A DNA stretch of 7,831 nucleotides from an archaeon (GCA_021798095.1 JAJZYL010000058.1:1-7831); one strand, 5' to 3'. Shown: positions 1 through 6,440, counted from the first letter of the stretch. Notes: generated by a model not told the origin, from the letters alone. Translations and numbers: made by a program.

Positions 1-47
1 TGAGATTCTTTTTCATGAACGTCCACGCCAAAATAAACTTCACTCAT
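1..47 (-). CDS. IS110-like transposase, N-terminal fragment (cut by window edge)
   Basis: Only the first 15 codons lie in the window: MSEVYFGVDVHEKES, continuing off the left edge. The pattern hydrophobic-G-(I/V/L)-D-V-H-x-K is typical of the start of IS110/IS1111-family DEDD transposases, whose RuvC-like fold begins with this first catalytic Asp (D9 here). The ATG at 45-47 is supported by an AT-rich box A on the same strand at 71-78, about 26 nt upstream, which fits a leaderless transcript. The gene diverges from aIF2-gamma with only 89 bp between the two starts. The family call rests on 15 residues, so another RuvC-like or actin-like protein is possible. No element end or terminal repeat can be defined from what is visible. 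Confidence 0.5.
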   Translation of the reverse strand, partial: MSEVYFGVDVHEKES

Positions 48-70
48 GGCATCATTTTCCTTTGCCTTGC

Positions 71-78
71 TATTTAAT
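71..78 (-). promoter_or_regulatory. Box A (TATA) for the leftward transposase-like gene
   Basis: Read on the minus strand this is ATTAAATA. Its centre lies about 27 bp upstream of the ATG at 47, the archaeal spacing between box A and the transcription start, so translation would begin at or next to the first base of the mRNA. This is inferred from spacing and composition only. Confidence 0.45.
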
Positions 79-106
79 GCTCCCATGTCATAGTAGGCAG
101 TATGGG

Positions 107-116
107 TTAAATAATA
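107..116 (+). promoter_or_regulatory. Box A (TATA) for aIF2-gamma, leaderless
   Basis: TTAAATAATA is centred about 25-27 bp upstream of the aIF2-gamma ATG at 137. No Shine-Dalgarno-like purine run precedes that ATG. Both facts fit a leaderless mRNA starting at the initiation codon. The opposing box A at 71-78 lies only about 30 bp away. Confidence 0.5.
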
Positions 117-136
117 GGAAATTAAGATGGTCTTAG

Positions 137-1357
137 ATGGCAAAGAAAATACCTCAGCAACCTGAGATAAATATAGGTACGGCGGGTCATGTTGATCATG
201 GAAAGACCACACTAGTCGAGGCGCTAACTGGAAAGTGGACTAGTATGCACAGCGAAGAGCTCCGCCGGGGCATCACCATAAAAATAGGGTATGCCGACGC
301 ACCGGTTTATTATTGCCCAGATACAGATTCTTACAACACCGAAGGGTCATGTAATGGAAAAGAAGCCATACTGAAGCGAGTCGTTAGCTTTGTGGATTCC
401 CCTGGGCATGAAAGCTTGATGGCCAACATGCTAAGCGGGTCGGCTATAATAGATGGAGCGTTATTAGTGATAGCGGCTAATGAGCAAGTACCTCAGCCCC
501 AAACTAGAGAGCATTTACAGGCTCTCAACATGATTGGAGTTTCAAAGTTAATAGTTGTACAAAATAAGGTGGACTTGATAAGTTATGATGAAGCTAAACT
601 TAACCATGAAAAGATCATGGATTTCCTCGAGTCATATGGTCACAAGAATACGCCTATAGTGCCGGTGTCCGCTCGCACTGGACTAAACATGGATATGTTG
701 TTAACGATTATGGAGAAGCATATTCCTACTCCGCAAAGGGATGAGAATGCGCCTGCGCAGATGCAGGTGATTAGGTCATTCGATATAAACAAGCCTGGTT
801 CCCAAATTGAAGCGCTTAAGGGTGGTGTACTGGGCGGTACCCTTAAGGCAGGTATCCTGCGGGTGGGCGACAAAATAGAGATCAAACCTGGTATATACAT
901 AGCAGAACGTGGTTCCTACTTGCCTGTGGAAACAGAAGTGGTCAGCCTAGCTACAAGCGGTGGCCTCGTAGAATCCGTAAAACCGGGAGGCCTAATAGGG
1001 GTTGGAACACGTCTGGATCCAACATTTACTAAGAGCGACCTTATGTTGGGCAACTATATAGCTGCTCCCGGTGTTCTCCCAGATCCCATAACAGAAACCG
1101 ACATTAAGGTTGAGCTATTCAGTTCTATAATAGGTGTTAATGAGCTGATAAAGGTTGAGAAGTTGAAGCCGAAGGAAATGGTTAAATTGAATGTAGGAAC
1201 GATGGTCACATTCGGGACCATCCAAGATATAAATGATGATAATATACATCTAGTTCTGCGCAGGCCTGTGTGTGCATTAAAGGGGACGCGGATAGCGATA
1301 AGCCGGAGGATCGGTGATCGGTGGAAGCTCGCTGGATCTTCCACAATTATGTCCTAA
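137..1357 (+). CDS. eif2g: Translation initiation factor aIF2, gamma subunit (GTPase)
   Basis: This is the GTP-binding core of the archaeal initiation factor aIF2, which delivers initiator Met-tRNA to the small ribosomal subunit together with the alpha and beta subunits. The G domain spans residues 1 to about 200: P-loop GHVDHGKT (17-24), switch-1 Thr in RRGITIK (T47), DSPGH (87-91), NKVD (143-146) and SAR (178-180). Two beta-barrel domains follow (about 205-320 and 320-406), with GGTLKAGILRVGDKIEI in domain 2. The length of 406 aa is normal for the family. The ATG at 137 gives a usual N-terminus and has a box A at the leaderless distance. One oddity: the insert after switch 1, which in many homologues is a four-Cys zinc knuckle, keeps only C60 and C72. 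The gene is followed by a PIN-domain gene, a common archaeal neighbour. The assignment is secure. Confidence 0.97.
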   Translation: MAKKIPQQPEINIGTAGHVDHGKTTLVEALTGKWTSMHSEELRRGITIKIGYADAPVYYCPDTDSYNTEGSCNGKEAILKRVVSFVDSPGHESLMANMLSGSAIIDGALLVIAANEQVPQPQTREHLQALNMIGVSKLIVVQNKVDLISYDEAKLNHEKIMDFLESYGHKNTPIVPVSARTGLNMDMLLTIMEKHIPTPQRDENAPAQMQVIRSFDINKPGSQIEALKGGVLGGTLKAGILRVGDKIEIKPGIYIAERGSYLPVETEVVSLATSGGLVESVKPGGLIGVGTRLDPTFTKSDLMLGNYIAAPGVLPDPITETDIKVELFSSIIGVNELIKVEKLKPKEMVKLNVGTMVTFGTIQDINDDNIHLVLRRPVCALKGTRIAISRRIGDRWKLAGSSTIMS

Positions 1358-1382
1358 TCCAATTTGTAGGCTGCTGATTGGA
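1358..1382 (+). repeat. Short inverted repeat just after aIF2-gamma
   Basis: TCCAAT (1358-1363) and ATTGGA (1377-1382) are a perfect 6-bp inverted repeat around a 13-nt loop, starting at the base after the aIF2-gamma stop codon. No T-run follows, so it does not look like an intrinsic terminator. It could be an mRNA-end or processing hairpin, or chance. Confidence 0.3.
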
Positions 1383-1401
1383 AAAGGTGGGGGAACTGGT
1401 A

Positions 1402-1428
1402 ATGGACGGACATGGGTTTAGAAGATGA
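1402..1428 (+). CDS. Possible 8-codon leader ORF overlapping the PIN gene start
   Basis: The reading frame encodes MDGHGFRR and a TGA stop. The stop overlaps the PIN-gene start codon in an ATGA arrangement (1425-1428). A purine-rich stretch (GGTGGGGGAA, 1387-1396) sits at roughly ribosome-binding distance before its ATG, whereas nothing similar lies close to the PIN ATG. This could provide translational coupling to the PIN gene, but an 8-codon frame is easily produced by chance. It is recorded as a hypothesis. Confidence 0.15.
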   Translation: MDGHGFRR

Positions 1429-1772
1429 AGGTGCTTTTTGACACAAGCGTTGTAGTGTATATGCTAAGTACACCTAATAATCTTACAGACCAGCTAAATG
1501 CGGCCTTCGGTTTAGTTGAATTCATTACAATAACCCCGGTGATCCGAGAGCTAAAGGGTTTGAAAAGAGATGGTAGAGTAGCTTCGCGGTATACAAATTT
1601 CAGGTGGGATAATATAATAGAAATAGATGGACGGGCTGACGATGCACTAGTAAATGTATCCGTAGATATGGGTATGCCGGTGATAACGCTGGATCTTGAT
1701 CTAGCTAGAAGACTTAAGGGGGCCGGGGCCTCTTGTTATACCCTCAGTGGAAACAAACTTATCAGATACTAA
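1425..1772 (+). CDS. PIN-domain endoribonuclease, Fcf1/VapC9-like
   Basis: This is a single PIN domain of 115 aa, close to the usual minimal size. Acidic residues expected for metal binding are visible: D6 in VLFDTSVVV, E42 in VIRELKGL, D72/D73 in ADDALV, and D90/D92 in VITLDLDLARRL. PIN proteins directly downstream of aIF2-gamma in archaea belong to the group related to eukaryotic Fcf1/Utp24, which cuts rRNA precursors, rather than to typical VapC toxins. The absence of a small antitoxin gene beside it agrees, so rRNA or other RNA processing is the likelier role (inference). No clear box A lies in the 67-bp gap after aIF2-gamma, so co-transcription is likely. A VapC-like toxin activity is not excluded. 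Confidence 0.82.
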   Translation: MKVLFDTSVVVYMLSTPNNLTDQLNAAFGLVEFITITPVIRELKGLKRDGRVASRYTNFRWDNIIEIDGRADDALVNVSVDMGMPVITLDLDLARRLKGAGASCYTLSGNKLIRY

Positions 1773-1778
1773 ATTATA
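1771..1778 (+). promoter_or_regulatory. Candidate box A before nicotinate phosphoribosyltransferase
   Basis: AAATTATA overlaps the end of the PIN gene (its TAA stop ends at 1772) and lies about 45 bp upstream of the ATG at 1820, giving a leader of about 18 nt. A second weak candidate, TTTTAT at 1815-1820, would instead place a leaderless start near the in-frame ATG at 1844. The sequence alone does not decide between them. Confidence 0.3.
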
Positions 1779-1819
1779 ACATACATGATGATTGATACAT
1801 TGCCTATGATAAGAGTTTT

Positions 1820-3076
1820 ATGCCTAGAATTATATGTGTTAACATGGGCGATTTAACAGATAGGACATTTTGGATAGCAAATGATCGAGAAATAAAGGGG
1901 GGGTTGACTACAGATTATTATTTTCTTAATGTTGAAAAGGCCCTTAGAAATGAAGGTAGGGATCCAAAGGTAGTCATGGAGGTATATACGCGTCACCTAC
2001 CATATCAAGAGAACTGGGGTATATTAGGGGGAATAAATGAAGCACTAAAATTGCTCTACGGGAAACCAGTTGACGTATGGACTATGGATGAAGGGGAGGT
2101 ATTTATTTCTTCCAAGAATAACCTTGCGTACGAGCCAGTTATGAGGATTGAAGGCGGTTATGCCGACTTCGCGCGATATGAAACGCCCATACTAGGCTTC
2201 CTATGTTCTCTTAGCGGGATAACTACAAAGGCGGCCAGACTTAGATCGCTAGCTGGAGCTAATAAAAGACTCTTGAGTTTTGGCACAAGGCGCGCTCATC
2301 CCGCGCTTTCGGCAGCTATTGAAAGATGTGCGTATATAGGGGGCTTCGACGGTTTTAGCAACATAATAGGTTCTAGACTGCTCCACGTTGAAGCAACAGG
2401 CACTATCCCCCATAGTTTCATACTTCTTTATGACGACCCCAGAGATGCATGGACCGCTTTCGATAAGTGTATGCCTAAGGGTTCTCCTCGTACGATGTTG
2501 GTTGATACCTATTATGATGAAAAGACTGAATCTATAATGGCCCTAGACCTATTAAAGGGCAAATTAAAGGCGATTAGGTTAGATACACCTGGAAGCAGGC
2601 GCGGCGATTGGCGTAAAATAATCGAAGAAGTCAGGTGGGAGCTTGATATAAGAGGCGGTACCGGCGTAAACATATTAGTATCAGGCGGTCTAGACGAAGA
2701 GGATATACTCAAGCTGAATGATGTAGTGGACGGCTATGGTGTAGGGACAGCCGTATCTTGCGCTCCACCATTGGATTTTAACATGAAGATTGTGGAAGTT
2801 GAGAGCCAGAAGACCGGCGCGCTGGTTAAAAGGGCGAAGAGGGGGGATATTTCTGGAAAGAAGGGAGTATATAGAAATTTCAAGGAATATAAGGATATAA
2901 TAATGTTGGATAAGGGTAAACCCCCCGATGGTTATGAGTGCCTCCTCAAGCCAAGGATTAAGGGTGGAAAGCAGCTCGGTGAAGCTGAACCTCTTGAAAT
3001 AATAAGGGAGAGGGTCGCCTCCAGAATTAAATGGTTAAAGCATCACGAAGTAAGCGTACAGTTAGTTTCGGCCTGA
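1820..3076 (+). CDS. pncB: Nicotinate phosphoribosyltransferase (archaeal type)
   Basis: This enzyme makes nicotinate mononucleotide from nicotinate and PRPP, the entry step of the Preiss-Handler route to NAD. Type II phosphoribosyltransferase signatures are visible: FGTRRAHP (154-161), TIPHSF (195-200), the phosphoribosyl-site stretch RLDTPGSRRGD (253-263), VSGGLDEE (287-294) and GVGTAVS (307-313). The N-terminal ferredoxin-like part includes IKGGLTTDYYF (25-35) and YETPILGFL (120-128). The Thermoplasma acidophilum enzyme of known structure has the same layout but carries a four-Cys zinc-knuckle segment in its C-terminal part. Here that region (about 338-385) has a single Cys, C374. The start could be the ATG at 1820 or the in-frame ATG at 1844 (M9), which gives an N-terminus closer in length to the Thermoplasma protein. 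The last 15 or so residues look like a lineage-specific tail. Confidence 0.93.
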   Translation: MPRIICVNMGDLTDRTFWIANDREIKGGLTTDYYFLNVEKALRNEGRDPKVVMEVYTRHLPYQENWGILGGINEALKLLYGKPVDVWTMDEGEVFISSKNNLAYEPVMRIEGGYADFARYETPILGFLCSLSGITTKAARLRSLAGANKRLLSFGTRRAHPALSAAIERCAYIGGFDGFSNIIGSRLLHVEATGTIPHSFILLYDDPRDAWTAFDKCMPKGSPRTMLVDTYYDEKTESIMALDLLKGKLKAIRLDTPGSRRGDWRKIIEEVRWELDIRGGTGVNILVSGGLDEEDILKLNDVVDGYGVGTAVSCAPPLDFNMKIVEVESQKTGALVKRAKRGDISGKKGVYRNFKEYKDIIMLDKGKPPDGYECLLKPRIKGGKQLGEAEPLEIIRERVASRIKWLKHHEVSVQLVSA

Positions 3077-3089
3077 ATGGAAAATATTG

Positions 3090-3106
3090 ATTAAATCGTT
3101 TAAATT
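3090..3106 (+). promoter_or_regulatory. AT-rich box A candidates before DUF763 gene
   Basis: Two overlapping possibilities occur in the 38-bp gap: ATTAAATC (3090-3097) and TTTAAATT (3099-3106). Neither lies exactly 26 bp before the TTG at 3115. The first is closer to permitting a start near the TTG. Read-through from the upstream gene is equally possible. Confidence 0.3.
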
Positions 3107-3114
3107 AAAAGATC

Positions 3115-4218
3115 TTGAACATAAGAAGGACGGGTTCGGTGGACCTCCCACTTCATAATGGCAGAGCCCCTGAGTGGCTTTACAAGAAGATGAAAACCCT
3201 CGGGGGGGAAATAGCATACCTTATAATTGAGGATAAGGGGAAGGCCGGCCTGCTGGAGAGACTATCCAATCCGATATGGTTTCAGGGGTTAGGGTGCCTG
3301 CTGGGATTTGATTGGCATAGTTCCGGGTTAACTACGGTCACCATGTCCGCCTTAAGGGAGGAGCTGGATGAACATGATATGGGCGTTAGGATAGTAGGTG
3401 GTAAGGGTAATTTTAGAGATATCCCCCACAGAATAGAAGAACAATCATGCATGATGGGTGTTTCTGACGCCCAAATATCCGAATTCATGAAGGCGAGCAA
3501 GATGACCGCTAAGGTGGATGGTACAGCCATTCAAGATGGATTTTCGCTGTACCACCACGCTATAGTTCTCGCTGATGATGGGGGATGGGCTGTAATACAA
3601 CAGGGAATGCGTGCCGAAAAAAGGCTGGCCAGACGTTACCACTGGTACTCAGGAACATATGGTAATTTTACGGTAGAGCCGGAACAAAATGTAATAGGGG
3701 AGCCTTCAGATACTCGGGTGCTTAACACTGTAGACGTTGAGGCGTTAAATAATCAAAAATCTTTGATGGATATGATATGCGATCGTAATTTTATTAATAT
3801 GATGAAAAGCGAGTCCATTGGGAGCTATTCCCTAGACCACTGGACGACAGGTGAACATGATAGCTTTTCTCAGATGAGCGTCTCCTTCCCATTACATGTA
3901 AATTGGAAATTGTTAAACGCATTATATGAAGCCAGACTGAGGAGGTATGAAGAGCTATTGTTATTTCCGGGAGTTGGCCCTGCGGCGGTTCGGGCACTTG
4001 CACTAGCTGCAGAACTAGTGTATGGTACACCCGTTGCATGGAAAGACCCTATTAAATATGCATATGCTCACGGAGGGAAGGATGGTGTACCATTCCCCGT
4101 TAACAGGGCCGCATACGATAATACGATAAACGAACTCAGACAGGTAATCGAGGCCATGGGAAGTTCAGCTGAAGAAAAGAAACATGCATTGAAGCGATTA
4201 GCAAATCTGAATGGTTGA
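3115..4218 (+). CDS. DUF763 family protein of unknown function
   Basis: The protein matches the DUF763 family along its whole length. It opens with the family start RTGSVDLPLHNGRAPEWL (5-22). It then has WFQGLGCLLGFDWHSSGLTT (55-74), VGGKGNFRDIP (94-104), a YHH/DDGGWAVIQQGM segment (146-165), RRYHWYSGTYGNF (173-185) and DPIKYAYAHGGKDGVPFPV (311-329). Residues 280-303 (LLLFPGVGPAAVRALALAAE) resemble a helix-hairpin-helix, a common nucleic-acid-binding element. The many conserved His, Asp, Glu and Trp residues suggest an enzyme, possibly acting on DNA or RNA, but no function is established that I know of. The start is TTG at 3115. The next candidates, such as the GTG at 3139, would remove the conserved N-terminal motif. 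The gene lies 38 bp after the nicotinate enzyme on the same strand. Confidence 0.9.
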   Translation: MNIRRTGSVDLPLHNGRAPEWLYKKMKTLGGEIAYLIIEDKGKAGLLERLSNPIWFQGLGCLLGFDWHSSGLTTVTMSALREELDEHDMGVRIVGGKGNFRDIPHRIEEQSCMMGVSDAQISEFMKASKMTAKVDGTAIQDGFSLYHHAIVLADDGGWAVIQQGMRAEKRLARRYHWYSGTYGNFTVEPEQNVIGEPSDTRVLNTVDVEALNNQKSLMDMICDRNFINMMKSESIGSYSLDHWTTGEHDSFSQMSVSFPLHVNWKLLNALYEARLRRYEELLLFPGVGPAAVRALALAAELVYGTPVAWKDPIKYAYAHGGKDGVPFPVNRAAYDNTINELRQVIEAMGSSAEEKKHALKRLANLNG

Positions 4219-4231
4219 CCTACGCAGGAAT

Positions 4232-4239
4232 GCTTAAAT
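4232..4239 (+). promoter_or_regulatory. Candidate box A before flippase gene
   Basis: GCTTAAAT lies in the 53-bp gap after the DUF763 gene and predicts a transcription start near 4262, about 10 nt before the TTG start at 4272. It is weak evidence based on composition and spacing. Confidence 0.3.
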
Positions 4240-4271
4240 CGGTTGCGAACGACGTAATGAAGTAAGCAGAG

Positions 4272-5798
4272 TTGAGCTCATTAAGAGTACGGACTATCCT
4301 GATATTTAATACATTACTTACACTGGCCGCCAGCTTTGTCTTTAATATAGCGGTTACACGTAAGTTACCGTTATTCGACCTAGGACTCCTAAACCTCTTT
4401 ACTGGAGCTATATCATTGGGTTCCATACCAATTTCTATACCGTCATTCATGGCTCCTAGGCTTTCTGCCAGGTACAAGGAATCCAATATTAGCCTGCTCC
4501 TAGTTTCTATGCTCTTTGGAATAGTGGGTTCTATAGCTAGCGGAGTGTTCCTGTTTATAATTAGAACCGAAATTACAACCACGTACTATTATGTAATATT
4601 GACGTTGGCTGTATTAAGCATAATGCTGTCATCCATGAACTCTGTATTTACTGGTGGATTGACGGTTTTTAACAGGCCCAGGATGTTATACGTTTCGATA
4701 ATAACCGCCATCGTCAAGATGGGGGCCATTGTGTTTATACTTTATTCTAACTGGTCACTTTTTTCAGTCCTTATATCATCGTTCGTTATAACACTTTCAG
4801 GCACCATATATGCCGGCATCTCCTTGACGCCATACGTAAATGGGTTTGGCGATCTTAGAAGAGCTGTCAGGGAAGTACTTAGTGGATCCTGGGTACCCCT
4901 CATCGGGTACGCCACCTCTAATATAAGCTCCCTAGACACATTCATCATAGCGGCCATAGGCGGAGTAATAGATAATGCCATATGGGAGGTAATGAGCATG
5001 ATAGCCTCTCTTTATAGCTTTACTGGCACATTCATGAGTATAACTTACGGTGAACTGTTACAGAACGTTTCCCACGAGAGGAAGGTATATATGGACTTCT
5101 TGGTGGTCCTCCTTTTTGCTTCTAGCATATCCCTTTTTGTAGTGTACTTTGAGCCTTATGTAATTACATTTCTGAGACCCACAAACGTTAGCCTCATAGG
5201 GGAACTTGCCATTCCTATAATCATATGGTCAACAGCTAACATAATTAATACGTCTTCACAATATATTTCCAATATAATGCAGGGTATAGATCGAGTCGAT
5301 ATGAGTGCAAAGATAACCCCAAAGGTGTACTGGAAGAGCATGGTATTTTATGCACATTTGGCTGAGTTCATAACAGCTGTTTCTTATGTAGCGCTCATAT
5401 ACCCTATGATCATATCTGTGAAAGACCTCGGCATAAGCTTCTACGTAATAGATGGGGTTATAATAGCCCAGCTCATAGCTACCATCATATCTCTGACGAT
5501 AAGAATTAACAGGTTTCCGTCAGCACGAAACTACCTTATGCCCAAGGAATTGATCAGAGATTATGCCATACCGACCATTGCTACGGGCGTAGCTCTTTAT
5601 TTAATAAGGATCCCCGTTGATCTTGTCTTACATCCTACAGTTTCAGCCGTTGGGGAGCTAGCCATACTTTTCCTTATCTTTCTGATAGTGATAGCTGTTT
5701 ACTTGGGCATTGGATTGTTGCTCTCCCCAAGGATAAGGGGCATAACCAGAGCTGTCACACGTAAGTATGTTTCCTACATAAAGAGACATAGGACCTAA
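4272..5798 (+). CDS. Polysaccharide/oligosaccharide flippase-like membrane protein (MATE/MOP superfamily)
   Basis: This is a 508-aa integral membrane protein with roughly 12-14 hydrophobic segments, the size and layout of Wzx/RfbX-type flippases that move lipid-linked glycans across the cytoplasmic membrane. The N-terminus LIFNTLLTLAASFVFNIAVTRKLPLFDLGLLNL (10-42 region) matches the first helix and following R-K-L-x-x-x-x-x-G-L motif common in archaeal polysaccharide-biosynthesis transporters. Charged residues sit mainly in loops (for example 63-70, 193-200, 266-272, 345-352), and the tail is basic (487-508). The TTG start is the first possible codon after an in-frame stop at 4263-4265, and it places helix 1 correctly. 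The substrate cannot be read from the sequence, and no glycosyltransferase gene is next to it here. A role in S-layer or surface glycosylation is inference. Confidence 0.78.
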   Translation: MSSLRVRTILIFNTLLTLAASFVFNIAVTRKLPLFDLGLLNLFTGAISLGSIPISIPSFMAPRLSARYKESNISLLLVSMLFGIVGSIASGVFLFIIRTEITTTYYYVILTLAVLSIMLSSMNSVFTGGLTVFNRPRMLYVSIITAIVKMGAIVFILYSNWSLFSVLISSFVITLSGTIYAGISLTPYVNGFGDLRRAVREVLSGSWVPLIGYATSNISSLDTFIIAAIGGVIDNAIWEVMSMIASLYSFTGTFMSITYGELLQNVSHERKVYMDFLVVLLFASSISLFVVYFEPYVITFLRPTNVSLIGELAIPIIIWSTANIINTSSQYISNIMQGIDRVDMSAKITPKVYWKSMVFYAHLAEFITAVSYVALIYPMIISVKDLGISFYVIDGVIIAQLIATIISLTIRINRFPSARNYLMPKELIRDYAIPTIATGVALYLIRIPVDLVLHPTVSAVGELAILFLIFLIVIAVYLGIGLLLSPRIRGITRAVTRKYVSYIKRHRT

Positions 5799-5889
5799 AA
5801 ATTGCCAATGAATTAACAGGTTAGTTTCAAGCTATAGAAAAGGATATTATGAGATAGTTGGACGGACGCGTTAATTTTGCCAAACAAGG

Positions 5890-5951
5890 AAGTTAGCTAT
5901 TGGTAGATCGATTGCCCGAGTTATTGATCATAAGGGGGCAACCGCTAACTT
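5890..5951. repeat. Nested inverted repeat upstream of the small membrane protein gene
   Basis: The outer arms AAGTTAGC (5890-5897) and GCTAACTT (5944-5951) are perfect 8-bp complements. Inside them TTGCCC (5912-5917) and GGGCAA (5936-5941) pair over 6 bp, with an 18-nt loop that holds the palindrome TGATCA (5925-5930). The whole could fold as a two-level stem RNA or act as a protein-binding site. The outer right arm runs into the TTTTTAAT box A of the next gene. No known RNA family (tRNA, C/D or H/ACA guide) could be matched: there is no T-arm, no RTGATGA/CTGA boxes and no terminal ACA. Confidence 0.55.
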
Positions 5952-5957
5952 TTTAAT
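5950..5957 (+). promoter_or_regulatory. Box A for the small membrane protein gene
   Basis: TTTTTAAT is centred about 26 bp before the ATG at 5979, the leaderless spacing also seen for aIF2-gamma. It overlaps the end of the nested inverted repeat, so anything binding that repeat could affect transcription of this gene. Confidence 0.45.
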
Positions 5958-5978
5958 CAGGGTGTATTTGGTGCCCAT

Positions 5979-6431
5979 ATGCAGACGCCGGGACAAGTGT
6001 GGAGGATAAACTCTGGCCTTACGGATTACTTCCTTACTGATAATTCTCTATACATATATAAGGAAGGAACGGTGACTACATCAATCCTGCTCATTGCTGT
6101 AGGCCTGCTTATAGGCTTTTTATACACTGGGCTCCTAATCGGAATAGTTCTGGGCCTGTTGCTGTACTGGGTTTATACCTATTTAGCTAGACGGAAGGGA
6201 ATTAGAATAAAGACCATGAATGATATTGAAGCGCTTTATCAGGGGCTGAAAGTCAGGAAGTATAATTGGAATGAATTGTCCGTCGAAAAAATTGATAAAT
6301 TTTTCCAGTTCACGGTAACTGATGCCGATGGCCGAACACGTAGGTACTCCTTCAGAATAACAGAATCTGAGAAAACCTATATCTCCCAGAAAGTGCCACA
6401 ATTAATAAACAACCAAAATAATACTGTTTAA
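5979..6431 (+). CDS. Hypothetical small membrane protein with a two-helix hairpin
   Basis: I do not recognise this 150-aa protein. Residues 1-30 are soluble and include YFLTDNSLYIYKEG (17-30). Two hydrophobic stretches follow (about 34-50 and 51-69) separated only by a short Tyr-Thr-Gly turn, and then a positive ARRKG (70-74). Residues 75-150 are soluble and charged, with FFQFTVTDADGRTRRYSFRI (108-127) reading like two beta strands joined by a turn. The positive-inside rule puts both soluble parts in the cytoplasm. The pattern of a strand pair before and after a TM hairpin recalls bacterial PH-like membrane proteins, but this is speculation. The start is chosen from the box A spacing. The gene follows a 180-bp gap after the flippase and ends at a convergent region. 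Confidence 0.72.
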   Translation: MQTPGQVWRINSGLTDYFLTDNSLYIYKEGTVTTSILLIAVGLLIGFLYTGLLIGIVLGLLLYWVYTYLARRKGIRIKTMNDIEALYQGLKVRKYNWNELSVEKIDKFFQFTVTDADGRTRRYSFRITESEKTYISQKVPQLINNQNNTV

Positions 6432-6440
6432 GATGCCCCT

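Noticed and set aside
1425..1772. VapBC toxin-antitoxin pair
   Set aside because: There is no antitoxin-sized DNA-binding gene next to the PIN gene, and the position after aIF2-gamma points to the Fcf1-like housekeeping group.
1785..1791. Box C-like ATGATGA before the nicotinate phosphoribosyltransferase gene
   Set aside because: No CTGA box D or D' occurs in the next 60-70 bases, so a C/D RNA is not supported.
4220..4582. A 120-aa minus-strand open frame over the start of the flippase gene
   Set aside because: The plus-strand frame gives a coherent 508-aa multi-helix membrane protein; the opposite frame shows no family features.
5890..5951. tRNA-like or degenerate tRNA in the gap after the flippase (GGTAGA resembles a D-loop)
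   Set aside because: There is no T-arm consensus, no convincing anticodon arm and no discriminator layout; only the nested inverted repeat is real.
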